From positions 1 to 11,615 of the forward strand of contig JAGVCY010000304.1 in the NCBI GenBank assembly GCA_020058965.1: a stretch of 11,615 nt of DNA, in the 5' to 3' direction. Shown piece by piece: positions 1 to 7,764 of the stretch. The position numbers were made by a program, and so were the translations under genes. The stretch's first letter is position 1. Each line of letters opens with the position of its first letter. The stretch comes from Candidatus Omnitrophota bacterium (GTDB taxonomy: Bacteria > Omnitrophota > Gorgyraeia > 2-02-FULL-51-18 > JAGOUK01). The notes beneath the pieces were generated by a model. It ran no database searches. It saw nothing but the letters and a program-made list of their open reading frames with translations, and had not been told where the DNA came from.

Positions 1-194
1 CAGGAGCATCTGTCTTCGGAAGACTTCTGGAAGTCCGAGGCGTCCCCGCCGAGGACGGACAGGGAGCGAGCGCACCTGGCCTCTGCGACGCTAACCTTTT
101 GCGTCGCGAGGCGTGCCGCGACAGGTGGTGTCGCGGCCATCCTCTTTAAGGACAGCGCGCGAGCGGCTCCGTCTGAAGAAGACAGATGCTCCTG
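1..194. repeat. Structured non-coding element bounded by a 17-bp inverted repeat
   Basis: No credible gene lies in the first 210 bases. Positions 1-17 and 178-194 are perfect inverted copies (17/17); since position 1 is the window edge, the left arm may be longer. Inside are further inverted pairs: 12-17 with 19-24, 33-37 with 56-60 enclosing 39-42 with 47-50, 85-91 with 101-107 (7 bp, 9-base loop) and 115-122 with 130-137 (8 bp, 7-base loop). The section is GC-rich and closes the operon on its downstream side. It could be a small non-autonomous mobile or dispersed repeat with terminal inverted repeats, or a structured RNA. No target-site duplication can be checked because the left flank is missing. 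Confidence 0.5.
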
Positions 195-210
195 TCTTCG
201 GGCTGAGCCC
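178..210 (-). terminator. Two consecutive hairpins directly after the last gene of the operon
   Basis: Read on the minus strand, the stop codon of the last pseudopilin gene is followed at once by a small hairpin (200-204 with 206-210, one-base loop). A second hairpin then follows, pairing 193-199 with 178-184 across an 8-base loop. No run of U follows either stem, so this is not a standard intrinsic terminator. It may stabilise the 3' end or slow the polymerase. It overlaps the right arm of the structured element, which may be its true origin. Confidence 0.25.
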
Positions 211-603
211 TTAATCTGATACATATGCGGAACGGTTCAATCCGGCTGTATTTTCACCCATCCAATTCACAGAAACCTGCAGCTCCATGAGTTGTTCGCC
301 GCCATTTACAGGATGCGCTTCCAGGTGGTAACGGTATGTGGTGCCGGCGGAGGTGATTTCGCCGTTGGGGGTTAGATCATTTAAATGATGATTGGCCTTG
401 AAGCTTTGTTCGGTGCTGATGATTAAGTTATTGAGGACGGATTCGGCGCCTTGACGATTTGAGAGGTAGCGGAGATATTCGGAGGATCGGTGCAGGCCGG
501 GAAAAACCAGGATCGCGCCCGTCGCGAGGATGGTCATGGCAAGCAGGACCTCGAGAATGGTGAACCCCGCTAGGGCCTCACGATATCGGGGATGAGTCGA
601 CAA
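211..603 (-). CDS. gspI: GspI-like minor pseudopilin of a type II secretion system
   Basis: This predicted 130-residue protein would join the tip complex of the type II secretion pseudopilus in the inner membrane and periplasm. It has a class III prepilin signal: a short leader ending in G13, F14 as the first mature residue, and E18 as the conserved +5 glutamate, followed by a hydrophobic segment to about residue 35. The C-terminal part (about residues 88-128) alternates strands ending in a Val-Ser-Val-Asn-Trp stretch, as in the small GspI family; length also fits GspI. GspH is the main alternative. The start is TTG at 603, five bases after the gspG stop, with a weak GGA upstream; no ATG fits before the leader. 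It is the last gene of the operon. No gspJ or gspK is visible after it. Confidence 0.7.
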   Translation of the reverse strand: MSTHPRYREALAGFTILEVLLAMTILATGAILVFPGLHRSSEYLRYLSNRQGAESVLNNLIISTEQSFKANHHLNDLTPNGEITSAGTTYRYHLEAHPVNGGEQLMELQVSVNWMGENTAGLNRSAYVSD

Positions 604-608
604 CCGTT

Positions 609-1025
609 TTATTTCCAGTTTGAGATCCAGGAATCCGGATTGGTTTTATCGGGACCGTAGGAATACAAGTCGTACGAGGTGTTGTGCTGTCCGGGAGACG
701 CATACTGATACGGCTCGCCCCAAGGGTCCATGGGCTGTTTTTCAAGGTAGGGTCCGTTCCAGCTGCGCGGGGTCGGCGGAACGGTTGGCTTTGTCATGAG
801 CGCTTCAAGCCCTTGCGCGGTCGATGGAAATCTTCCGTTATCAAGCTCATAAAGCTTGAGCGCCGATGAGATATTGGCGCTGACATCCACCTGCGCCACC
901 GTCACCAGCGCTCGTTCTCCCCGCCCCGTAAGCCGCGGCACCACCATCACCGCCAACGCCCCAATGATCATCACCACCAACAAAATCTCGATCAGCGTAA
1001 ACCCTTTTTTATTCAGGATCTTCAT
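609..1025 (-). CDS. gspG: Type II secretion major pseudopilin GspG
   Basis: The 138-residue product is the main subunit of the type II secretion pseudopilus, the short periplasmic fibre thought to push substrates through the outer-membrane channel. The leader Met-Lys-Ile-Leu-Asn-Lys-Lys-Gly is cut between G8 and F9, and E13 is the conserved +5 glutamate. A hydrophobic N-terminal helix runs to about residue 30. The GspG signature is clear: Asp-Asn-Gly-Arg-Phe-Pro (62-67), Gln-Gly-Leu-Glu-Ala-Leu (71-76), Trp-Asn-Gly-Pro-Tyr-Leu (89-94) and Asp-Pro-Trp-Gly (100-103). The C-terminal loop that binds calcium in known GspG (here about residues 122-138) looks shorter than usual but keeps Asp126 and Asp131. 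The reading frame stays open upstream to 1127, but those codons fall in a palindromic element. The strong Shine-Dalgarno at 1031-1036 fixes the start at 1025. Confidence 0.93.
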   Translation of the reverse strand: MKILNKKGFTLIEILLVVMIIGALAVMVVPRLTGRGERALVTVAQVDVSANISSALKLYELDNGRFPSTAQGLEALMTKPTVPPTPRSWNGPYLEKQPMDPWGEPYQYASPGQHNTSYDLYSYGPDKTNPDSWISNWK

Positions 1026-1030
1026 TATTT

Positions 1031-1036
1031 TCCTTT
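1031..1036 (-). promoter_or_regulatory. Ribosome binding site deciding the gspG start
   Basis: Read on the minus strand this is AAAGGA, five bases before the ATG at 1025. It supports that ATG over the longer in-frame starts at 1127 and 1046, and it gives a normal eight-residue prepilin leader. The longer starts would add a tail encoded by the palindromic element. Confidence 0.75.
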
Positions 1037-1043
1037 TTTTAAC

Positions 1044-1137
1044 CATCCGATGAGTGGGAGGGTATGCTTCGCAGCGCTTTTGCGGCGCCGCGCCGCAATC
1101 ATTGCGCGGAGAAGCATGCCCTCCCACTCATCGGATG
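1044..1137. repeat. 94-bp near-perfect palindromic element between gspF and gspG
   Basis: The outer arms 1044-1070 and 1111-1137 are inverted copies of 27 bases with a single mismatch. In the centre, 1080-1087 and 1091-1098 are a perfect 8-bp inverted pair with a 3-base loop, so the whole section can fold as one long hairpin or cruciform. It fills the space between two operon genes. Its right arm contains the last two sense codons and the TGA stop of gspF, and its left arm ends eight bases before the gspG Shine-Dalgarno. Translations of both strands give similar Gly-Gly-His/Tyr-Ala-Ser and Pro-Pro-Thr-His-Arg strings, as expected for a palindrome. It looks like a dispersed intergenic repeat or MITE rather than a gene. 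Read as RNA it would be a very stable intra-operon hairpin that could lower or uncouple expression of the pseudopilins. Confidence 0.8.
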
Positions 1138-2372
1138 ACATCCATTTCAAATATAGGCAGCAGCATGGCCATCACAATAAAACCCACAATTCCCCCGATA
1201 ACCACGATCATGATAGGTTCCAGGAGCGATGTGAAGATCCGGATGTGGTCATCCACTTCCTCTTCATAAACCTGAGCCACTTCAGCCAGCATCTCTTGAA
1301 GGTTACCGGATTCTTCGCCCACGGCGATCATGTCCGTCACCAGCGTTGGAAACACATCATGATTTCTTAAGGATTGACCAAAAAATGCCCCCGTGCGCAC
1401 GCGGGCGGCGGATTCCAACAGCGCGTTCCGAACATTAGCAAGATTTACAATGGGGATGGCAACATCCAATCCCTGCAAAAATGGAACACCATTGGTCATG
1501 GACATGTGCAGCGCGCGGCAGAACCGGGCGAATTCCGACTTGAACATCAGCTGTCCGGCAACGGGGATCTTGAGCCGCATAGCATCCCAGTTCTCATCTC
1601 CCATCCGGCGGTGAAGGTTACGCGGGAGCCAATAAATGAGGCCGGCTCCCAGAATCAGCACAATCGGCCACCCGATCTGCATGATTGTTCCTGCCGAAAT
1701 TACAACTCGCGTGGGCCAGGGCAGCTGCTGACCGATACTTTCAAACAACCGGGTGAGTTTTGGGACTACAAAAGTCAGGATAAAGAGCACGGTCAGTGCG
1801 CCCGCGCCCATCAAAAACATCGGATACACCAGCGCCTGGCGAACGGTCGCGCGCATCCGTTCATGTTTTTTTAAATATTCGCTTAAAATTAAAAGCGTGT
1901 CCTGAAGCACACTCCCGTTTTCTCCGGAGCGTATCATGGCGACGAATACATCTGAAAAATACTCAGGGTGCTTTTCGATCGCCCCGGAAAGTGTCCGGCC
2001 CTGCTTCAAGTCCCGGTGCAGATCTTCCAAAATGATCCGGAACGCGTGATCCTCGGTTTGCTCCCGAATGATCTCAAGTGCTTTGAGGACCGGGATCTGA
2101 TTTTTTAAAAAAGCGGAAAGGTGGCGGCTGAACGCGATGACGAACTTGTCGCGATGCGAGCGGCTGTTCCTGAAGCGAGATTTGGCTGGAGCGTCTTGAA
2201 TTGGGCCTCCAGCCGCGCGCGCCCGCGAAACCGCCGCTTTGGGCCAAACGCGAACAGGAAGGTAACCTTTTTGACTGATTCGGTCGATGGCTTCGGCTTC
2301 AGACGCGGCTTCGATAATGCCCTGAACCTGACGACTCGGCCCGTCCTTAGCCAGATACTCAAATTCCGCCAT
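1128..2372 (-). CDS. gspF: Type II secretion inner-membrane platform protein GspF
   Basis: This 414-residue polytopic protein forms the inner-membrane platform on which the GspE ATPase acts to assemble the pseudopilus. It has the family's standard build. A short N-terminal cytoplasmic domain (about 1-70) has the Phe-Glu-Tyr-Leu-Ala-Lys-Asp-Gly opening. Two copies of the T2SSF domain follow (about 75-200 and 278-405), each with a Gly-Glu-x-x-Gly-x-Leu-like turn; the clearest is Gly-Glu-Glu-Ser-Gly-Asn-Leu at 352-358. Hydrophobic segments lie near 182-204, 222-249 and 383-408. Length is typical. The gene starts 48 bases after the gspE stop with no strong Shine-Dalgarno. Its last codons and stop lie inside the palindromic element, so the C-terminus may have been reshaped when that element inserted. 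The pilC family of type IV pili is homologous; pairing with a clear GspG favours GspF. Confidence 0.92.
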   Translation of the reverse strand: MAEFEYLAKDGPSRQVQGIIEAASEAEAIDRISQKGYLPVRVWPKAAVSRARAAGGPIQDAPAKSRFRNSRSHRDKFVIAFSRHLSAFLKNQIPVLKALEIIREQTEDHAFRIILEDLHRDLKQGRTLSGAIEKHPEYFSDVFVAMIRSGENGSVLQDTLLILSEYLKKHERMRATVRQALVYPMFLMGAGALTVLFILTFVVPKLTRLFESIGQQLPWPTRVVISAGTIMQIGWPIVLILGAGLIYWLPRNLHRRMGDENWDAMRLKIPVAGQLMFKSEFARFCRALHMSMTNGVPFLQGLDVAIPIVNLANVRNALLESAARVRTGAFFGQSLRNHDVFPTLVTDMIAVGEESGNLQEMLAEVAQVYEEEVDDHIRIFTSLLEPIMIVVIGGIVGFIVMAMLLPIFEMDVIR

Positions 2373-2420
2373 GATTGGCCAGTCTGCTCAAAAAGTTCCG
2401 TCCGCGCCGCGCGCTCCGAA

Positions 2421-4145
2421 TCATACCGTGCCTAGGCTGGCAACATTGATGACTTCGCCGGTGGTGCTAGTGCCGTTGAGGACCTTCCCCCAGCCATCTT
2501 GAAGAAGCGTGAGCATACCATCCGTGATCGCCCGGTTTTTAATTTCCTGAGCAGACGCACGGTTCAAGATCAGTTCCCGGATGGGTTCCGTAACTGTGAG
2601 AATTTCGTGCAAGGCGGTTCGTCCATAAAATCCCGTGTGATTGCACTCGGAACAACCCCTTCCCACATAAGTGCGCACCGGCTCGGAAGGGCCAAGACCC
2701 ATATCCTTACGAATGCGTTCTTTGATCGAGGCCGGTTCAAACGCATTTTCTTCTTTGCACCGTGTGCAGATCACGCGGATCAGGCGTTGAGCGATCATCG
2801 CCTGAACACTTGAGGCGATCAAAAATGGCTCCACTCCGATATCCACCAGGCGGTTGAACCCGCTTGCGGCATCATTGGTGTGCAGGGTTGAAAAGATCAA
2901 ATGGCCCGTGAGAGCCGCCCGGATCGCGATCTCGGCAGTCTCCAGATCACGGATCTCTCCGACCATCATGATGTCAGGGTCGTGACGAAGCATGCTGCGC
3001 AGACCGCTGGCAAAAGTGAGCCCCACCTTGGGCTGAACCTGTATCTGCGTGATGCCTTGAATGTCGTATTCGATGGGGTCTTCGAGTGAAATAATTTTGA
3101 GCGAGTCGGACCGGATCTGATTGAGGCAGGTGTACAGGGTCGTCGTCTTTCCGCTGCCGGTCGGTCCGGTGAGCAGTAAAAGCCCGTGCGGGCGATTGAT
3201 CAGATCGTTGACGATTTCAATATTTTGCGAAGTGAGGCCGAGCAGGCCGAGATCAAAGGTCAGGTCCGTTTTGAGCACGCGGATGACGATGCTTTCGCCA
3301 TAGGGGGTCGGGATGGACGAAACGCGCAAGTCGAGTTTTTCTTCGCCAATTTTGACGATGGCGCGGCCGTCTTGCGGAAGACGATGTTCGACGATGTCCA
3401 GATTGGACATGATTTTGATGCGGGAAATGATCGGCAATATGAGCGACCGCGCTTTTGTCGATAGATTGGCGTCGTGCAGCATGCCGTCGATTCGGTACCG
3501 CAGCCGGAATTGTCCCCGATACGGCTCCAAATGGATGTCCGTGGCCCGTTTTTTATACGCTTCGAGAATAACCTCGTTAACAAGGTTGATGACCGACGCG
3601 TCCCCGGCCAGCTGATCCGCCAAAGCGATGTTGCTGACTTCAACATCATCCCGTGTCTCATGCCGGTAAGACCCCGCAACGATTCGATCCACGGTGCCGG
3701 CGGCCATTCCATATGCGCGGCGGATGAGGTCCTGTATGTCTTCCCGGCTCGAAAGAATCTGATCGATCGCACAGCCCGTCTGGAGCTTGACTTCATCCAG
3801 CGTTTTTAAATTCATCGGATAATGACACGCGACGAGCAATCGGCCGCCATCCAGCTTCAGCGGCGCGAACTGATAATGAGTAACAACCTTGATCGGAATT
3901 CGGCGGATGAGCTCCGTCGGAATCTCAGCGGTCTTAAGCATTCGGTAAGGGATGTCGAGCTGGCGGGAAAGCACGGGATACAAAACATCGGGCGCGAGCG
4001 CCGAATCCTGGCACAAGTGTTCTATCAGGGGCCGGCCGCTTTTTTGAGAACGGCTCATGGCCTCTTCCAACGAGCGCCGGTTGACGATCCCCTCCTCAAC
4101 CAGGCGATTGCCGAAGGTCGTGTCGACCCGAGTGTCAGAGCGCAT
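2421..4145 (-). CDS. gspE: Type II secretion assembly ATPase GspE
   Basis: The 574-residue product is the cytoplasmic hexameric ATPase that powers pseudopilus assembly. An N-terminal regulatory domain (about 10-145, GspE-N/MshEN type) would contact the inner-membrane partner GspL or GspF. The ATPase core follows, with Walker A GPTGSGKT at 327-334, an Asp box around 352-360 (Ser-Leu-Glu-Asp-Pro-Ile-Glu), Walker B with Val-Gly-Glu-Ile-Arg-Asp at 395-400, and a His box around 414-425 (Ser-Thr-Leu-His-Thr-Asn-Asp). Four cysteines in two CxxC pairs (460/463 and 498/501) form the zinc-binding domain of the family. All catalytic motifs are intact and the length is usual. The ATG at 4145 lies 11 bases after the beta-subunit stop, without a clear Shine-Dalgarno, which suggests translation coupled to the ATPase cluster. 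PilB is the alternative; the neighbouring GspG supports GspE. Confidence 0.92.
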   Translation of the reverse strand: MRSDTRVDTTFGNRLVEEGIVNRRSLEEAMSRSQKSGRPLIEHLCQDSALAPDVLYPVLSRQLDIPYRMLKTAEIPTELIRRIPIKVVTHYQFAPLKLDGGRLLVACHYPMNLKTLDEVKLQTGCAIDQILSSREDIQDLIRRAYGMAAGTVDRIVAGSYRHETRDDVEVSNIALADQLAGDASVINLVNEVILEAYKKRATDIHLEPYRGQFRLRYRIDGMLHDANLSTKARSLILPIISRIKIMSNLDIVEHRLPQDGRAIVKIGEEKLDLRVSSIPTPYGESIVIRVLKTDLTFDLGLLGLTSQNIEIVNDLINRPHGLLLLTGPTGSGKTTTLYTCLNQIRSDSLKIISLEDPIEYDIQGITQIQVQPKVGLTFASGLRSMLRHDPDIMMVGEIRDLETAEIAIRAALTGHLIFSTLHTNDAASGFNRLVDIGVEPFLIASSVQAMIAQRLIRVICTRCKEENAFEPASIKERIRKDMGLGPSEPVRTYVGRGCSECNHTGFYGRTALHEILTVTEPIRELILNRASAQEIKNRAITDGMLTLLQDGWGKVLNGTSTTGEVINVASLGTV

Positions 4146-4156
4146 AAAATGAAACT

Positions 4157-5626
<1,470 letters not shown>

Positions 5627-5629
5627 CTA

Positions 5630-6487
5630 TCAGCCGGGGGCGTTGACCATCATCGCGGTCACCGTTTCGCGGAGACTCGCGTCGATCATTTCCCGGCGTG
5701 TTTTAACGAAAAGAAGTTTGAGCTTTTTTTCGAGCTCTTCCAGATTCTGTAAGCTGCCGTCCAACTGCATAGCTTGAGCGGCGTATTCCGAAAGTTTATT
5801 GTCCTGGAACAAAGAAATTAATTTATAAATGATCCATATCTCCGACAGGTATTCCATGGTCGCGTCCAGAGTTGATTCTTCACAAAAGATCTCATCTTTA
5901 TCGATAACTTCCGCCGGGTCCTTCGTGTAGATGTCATGTGCCGGGAGAAGGGTGACTGCTTTGATCTCCTGATTGGATAACGAAACCGGATCCGCATAAA
6001 CGGCCAGTACCTTGCCAAACTCCTTTTCACGAACTTTTTGCGTTACAAAATCCTTGATCTGAGTCGCCACATTCAGCATGTTTTTGTCTCTGAAACCTGG
6101 AAATATAGTGTAAGGCACCTTTTCCTGCTTCAGCCGGCCAATCATGCGGGGCCCGGTGACCACAAAATGGCACGGTCTATCGCCGGTCTTTTCGCGAGCA
6201 AGTTTGATAACCTTGTTGTTCAGACCCGCCATAAAAGACTCGTTGGAAGTGATCGCAATAACACAAATGGTGCTTGAGTCCGGCTGAACGAACGGGTTTT
6301 TGGCCTTGCTCAGATCCGCCAGTTGAAAAAATGAGTTGAAGGAAGTCGTGAATCGGTCAAATCGCATTTCGCGCTTCTTCTTCACTTCAACAAAAGACGA
6401 CATTGCGATGCCCTTCATCGTCCCCATGATCTGCTTCATGTTGGATGAGACGATACGTTCTTGAGCGATGACGGGCAATGTGGGCAT
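5630..6487 (-). CDS. atpG: F-type ATPase gamma subunit (central shaft), divergent
   Basis: The 285-residue product matches the gamma subunit in length and plan. Two long terminal helices (about 5-55 and 205-280) would form the coiled-coil shaft inside the alpha-beta ring, flanking a central alpha/beta domain (about 72-185). The usual Ile-Thr-Ser-Asp-Arg-Gly-Leu-Cys-Gly-Gly motif is recognisable but altered, as Ile-Thr-Ser-Asn-Glu-Ser-Phe-Met-Ala-Gly (79-88). The C-terminal Ala-Met...Asn-Leu-Glu-Glu-Leu pattern and a Thr-Arg-Arg-Glu-Met-Ile-Asp stretch (263-269) keep the family's final helix. The start follows the b-delta stop by 11 bases, with AGAGG at 8 bases. The presence of a full shaft means conformational change in the F1 head can be passed to the membrane. 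It is more divergent than alpha or beta, in line with a changed partner at the membrane end. Confidence 0.85.
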   Translation of the reverse strand: MPTLPVIAQERIVSSNMKQIMGTMKGIAMSSFVEVKKKREMRFDRFTTSFNSFFQLADLSKAKNPFVQPDSSTICVIAITSNESFMAGLNNKVIKLAREKTGDRPCHFVVTGPRMIGRLKQEKVPYTIFPGFRDKNMLNVATQIKDFVTQKVREKEFGKVLAVYADPVSLSNQEIKAVTLLPAHDIYTKDPAEVIDKDEIFCEESTLDATMEYLSEIWIIYKLISLFQDNKLSEYAAQAMQLDGSLQNLEELEKKLKLLFVKTRREMIDASLRETVTAMMVNAPG

Positions 6488-6498
6488 TTATGCGCCTC

Positions 6499-7245
6499 TT
6501 ATTTGGCCGCGTACTTCCAAGTCAGCCCTTGCTTCAGTTGCTGCGCAGTCTCGTTGATCCGCTCGGATAAACTGCCATCCACGACCATCGTTCCAATTTT
6601 CATCAGAATTCCACCCAAAAGCCTCGGGTCTTCCTTGGTGTACAGCCGAATCGGGCGCTTGAGCTTGGTGCTCAAAATCGTCTTGATTTTTTCTTCTTCC
6701 GCAGGCACCACGGGAAGACTGGAGATTATCTCGATTTCCGAAACATCGCTGTTGATCTTGGTGAGATCCGCCTTGTCCAGCTCGCTGATAAATTCTTCCA
6801 CCAACTTTGCGTTGATCTGTTCGTTGATAACCTGACTCAGCGTCTTGATCAGAACTTCCCCGCATATTTCGATCATCTTGGACTCCGCCTCGATCACAGC
6901 ATCCATCTTGATCTGGTCTCGGGTGGCCTGGGCTTTTTTGATAATTTCGTCGCCCTCTTCCTTCGCCTTGCGAATAATATCCTCGTGCAGCTGGTTGGCG
7001 GCACGGCGCGCTTCCGCTTTGATCTTTTGTTCTTCGTCCTGAATGAGCTGCTTTTGCTCATCGATCTGCTTCTGGGCTTGTTCCAGCTTTCGCGCCAGAA
7101 GTTTTTCCTTTTCGCGGTTCATGTTGTCCAGCTTGGTCAGCCGGTTGATGGCGCTGTTTGTGTCCGAAAATATCAGACGCCGCAGCAATCCCAGCACCAC
7201 ACCTAATATAACGACCTGCGCGATAATGAACCCAATAATTAACAT
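6499..7245 (-). CDS. atpF: F-type ATPase b subunit fused to the delta C-terminal domain
   Basis: This 248-residue protein joins two stator parts. Residues 2-21 are one membrane helix. A long charged helix (about 28-160, rich in Lys, Glu, Gln and Ala) is the b-type peripheral stalk. The last 80 residues match the C-terminal domain of delta/OSCP, with the signature Asp-Pro-Arg-Leu-Leu-Gly-Gly (206-212) and Val-Val-Asp-Gly-Ser-Leu (221-226). The six-helix N-terminal domain of delta, which holds the top of alpha, is absent, and no separate delta gene is present. Mycobacterial b-delta fusions keep the whole delta; as I recall, N-type ATPases also lack a separate delta and have an elongated b. The start has GGAG nine bases upstream and follows the c-like gene by 15 bases. 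It would anchor the F1 head to the membrane. Confidence 0.85.
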   Translation of the reverse strand: MLIIGFIIAQVVILGVVLGLLRRLIFSDTNSAINRLTKLDNMNREKEKLLARKLEQAQKQIDEQKQLIQDEEQKIKAEARRAANQLHEDIIRKAKEEGDEIIKKAQATRDQIKMDAVIEAESKMIEICGEVLIKTLSQVINEQINAKLVEEFISELDKADLTKINSDVSEIEIISSLPVVPAEEEKIKTILSTKLKRPIRLYTKEDPRLLGGILMKIGTMVVDGSLSERINETAQQLKQGLTWKYAAK

Positions 7246-7260
7246 AAGATTCTGCTCCGT

Positions 7261-7476
7261 TTAGTAGAGTTTAATCAACTGAAAAAATACCAAGAGAGAA
7301 ATAATGATGAGGCACTGATTAAAGATCAGCAGTGTCACCATTCCGATCAAGATCACGGGGCCCGACGAAGGGTTCCGTGACAATGCCTTCACCGTTGTAT
7401 GCCCGATCACCGCGACCACGCCGGAAGGCCCCAAAATTGCCGCAGTCGTTACGAGAAATAGAATGATAATATCCAT
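7261..7476 (-). CDS. atpE: F-type c-like membrane subunit lacking the ion-binding carboxylate
   Basis: This 71-residue hairpin protein has two hydrophobic segments (about 3-32 and 40-68) joined by a polar loop containing Arg34-Asn-Pro36, the place and form of the conserved R-x-P loop of c subunits. Gly16, Gly19, Ala22 and Gly25 partly keep the small-residue packing pattern of helix 1. Ungapped alignment from the loop to a classical c subunit (from memory, Bacillus PS3: Arg to Glu is 20 residues) puts Gln54 (codon CAG at 7317-7315) at the essential Glu/Asp position. The only acidic residue in the protein is Asp2. Proton or sodium transport by this ring is therefore not expected. GAGG of the Shine-Dalgarno overlaps the end of the epsilon gene. 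It sits between epsilon and b, so identity as c is secure by context; its present role is inferred to be structural. Confidence 0.85.
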   Translation of the reverse strand: MDIIILFLVTTAAILGPSGVVAVIGHTTVKALSRNPSSGPVILIGMVTLLIFNQCLIIISLLVFFQLIKLY

Positions 7477-7488
7477 ATCGCAACGGCC

Positions 7489-7746
7489 TCAGCTGGACTT
7501 CTTCACTTCTGTTTCGAACTCTTCAGCCAGAATTAGGCACTTATTGTCATTAAAACTGACAATGCCTGCCTTGATCGGGATCGATATCTTGTTGTTGATG
7601 ATGATGTCGCCCTCGCGCAGCAACCCAAGCGTTCTGGCATGAAAACTCATCAACTCGTACTCCGTTTGATCCCCATCGATCAATACCCGTTCGACCGCGT
7701 CCTCAAAGATCACCCGCTTGGGCGTCACAATCGTCAAATCAAACAT
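7489..7746 (-). CDS. atpC: F-type ATPase epsilon subunit, N-terminal domain only
   Basis: At 85 residues this is the beta-sandwich half of epsilon, opening Leu-Thr-Ile-Val-Thr-Pro-Lys-Arg-Val-Ile-Phe-Glu as in typical epsilon subunits. It keeps the Ser-Phe-His-Ala-Arg-Thr-Leu-Gly-Leu-Leu turn (34-43), where the family has a Gly-His-Ala-Pro-Leu motif. In the usual complex this domain clamps gamma onto the c ring. The C-terminal two-helix domain (about 45-50 residues), which in bacteria can extend and block ATP hydrolysis, is absent; the stop follows a Lys-Lys-Ser-Ser end. Loss of this brake fits an enzyme that runs as an ATPase. The gene follows alpha by 18 bases with no clear Shine-Dalgarno. 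Its place right after alpha is not the usual one (normally after beta). Confidence 0.85.
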   Translation of the reverse strand: MFDLTIVTPKRVIFEDAVERVLIDGDQTEYELMSFHARTLGLLREGDIIINNKISIPIKAGIVSFNDNKCLILAEEFETEVKKSS

Positions 7747-7764
7747 TTGTAGCGGGCTGCATGA

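Noticed and set aside
1026..1127. Extended N-terminus for GspG
   Set aside because: The extra codons fall in the palindromic element, would put about 34 residues before the prepilin leader, and a strong Shine-Dalgarno precedes the ATG at 1025.
3260..3796. 178-codon minus-strand frame inside gspE
   Set aside because: It overlaps gspE in another frame and shows low-complexity Arg/Ser composition; gspE covers the same bases with catalytic motifs.
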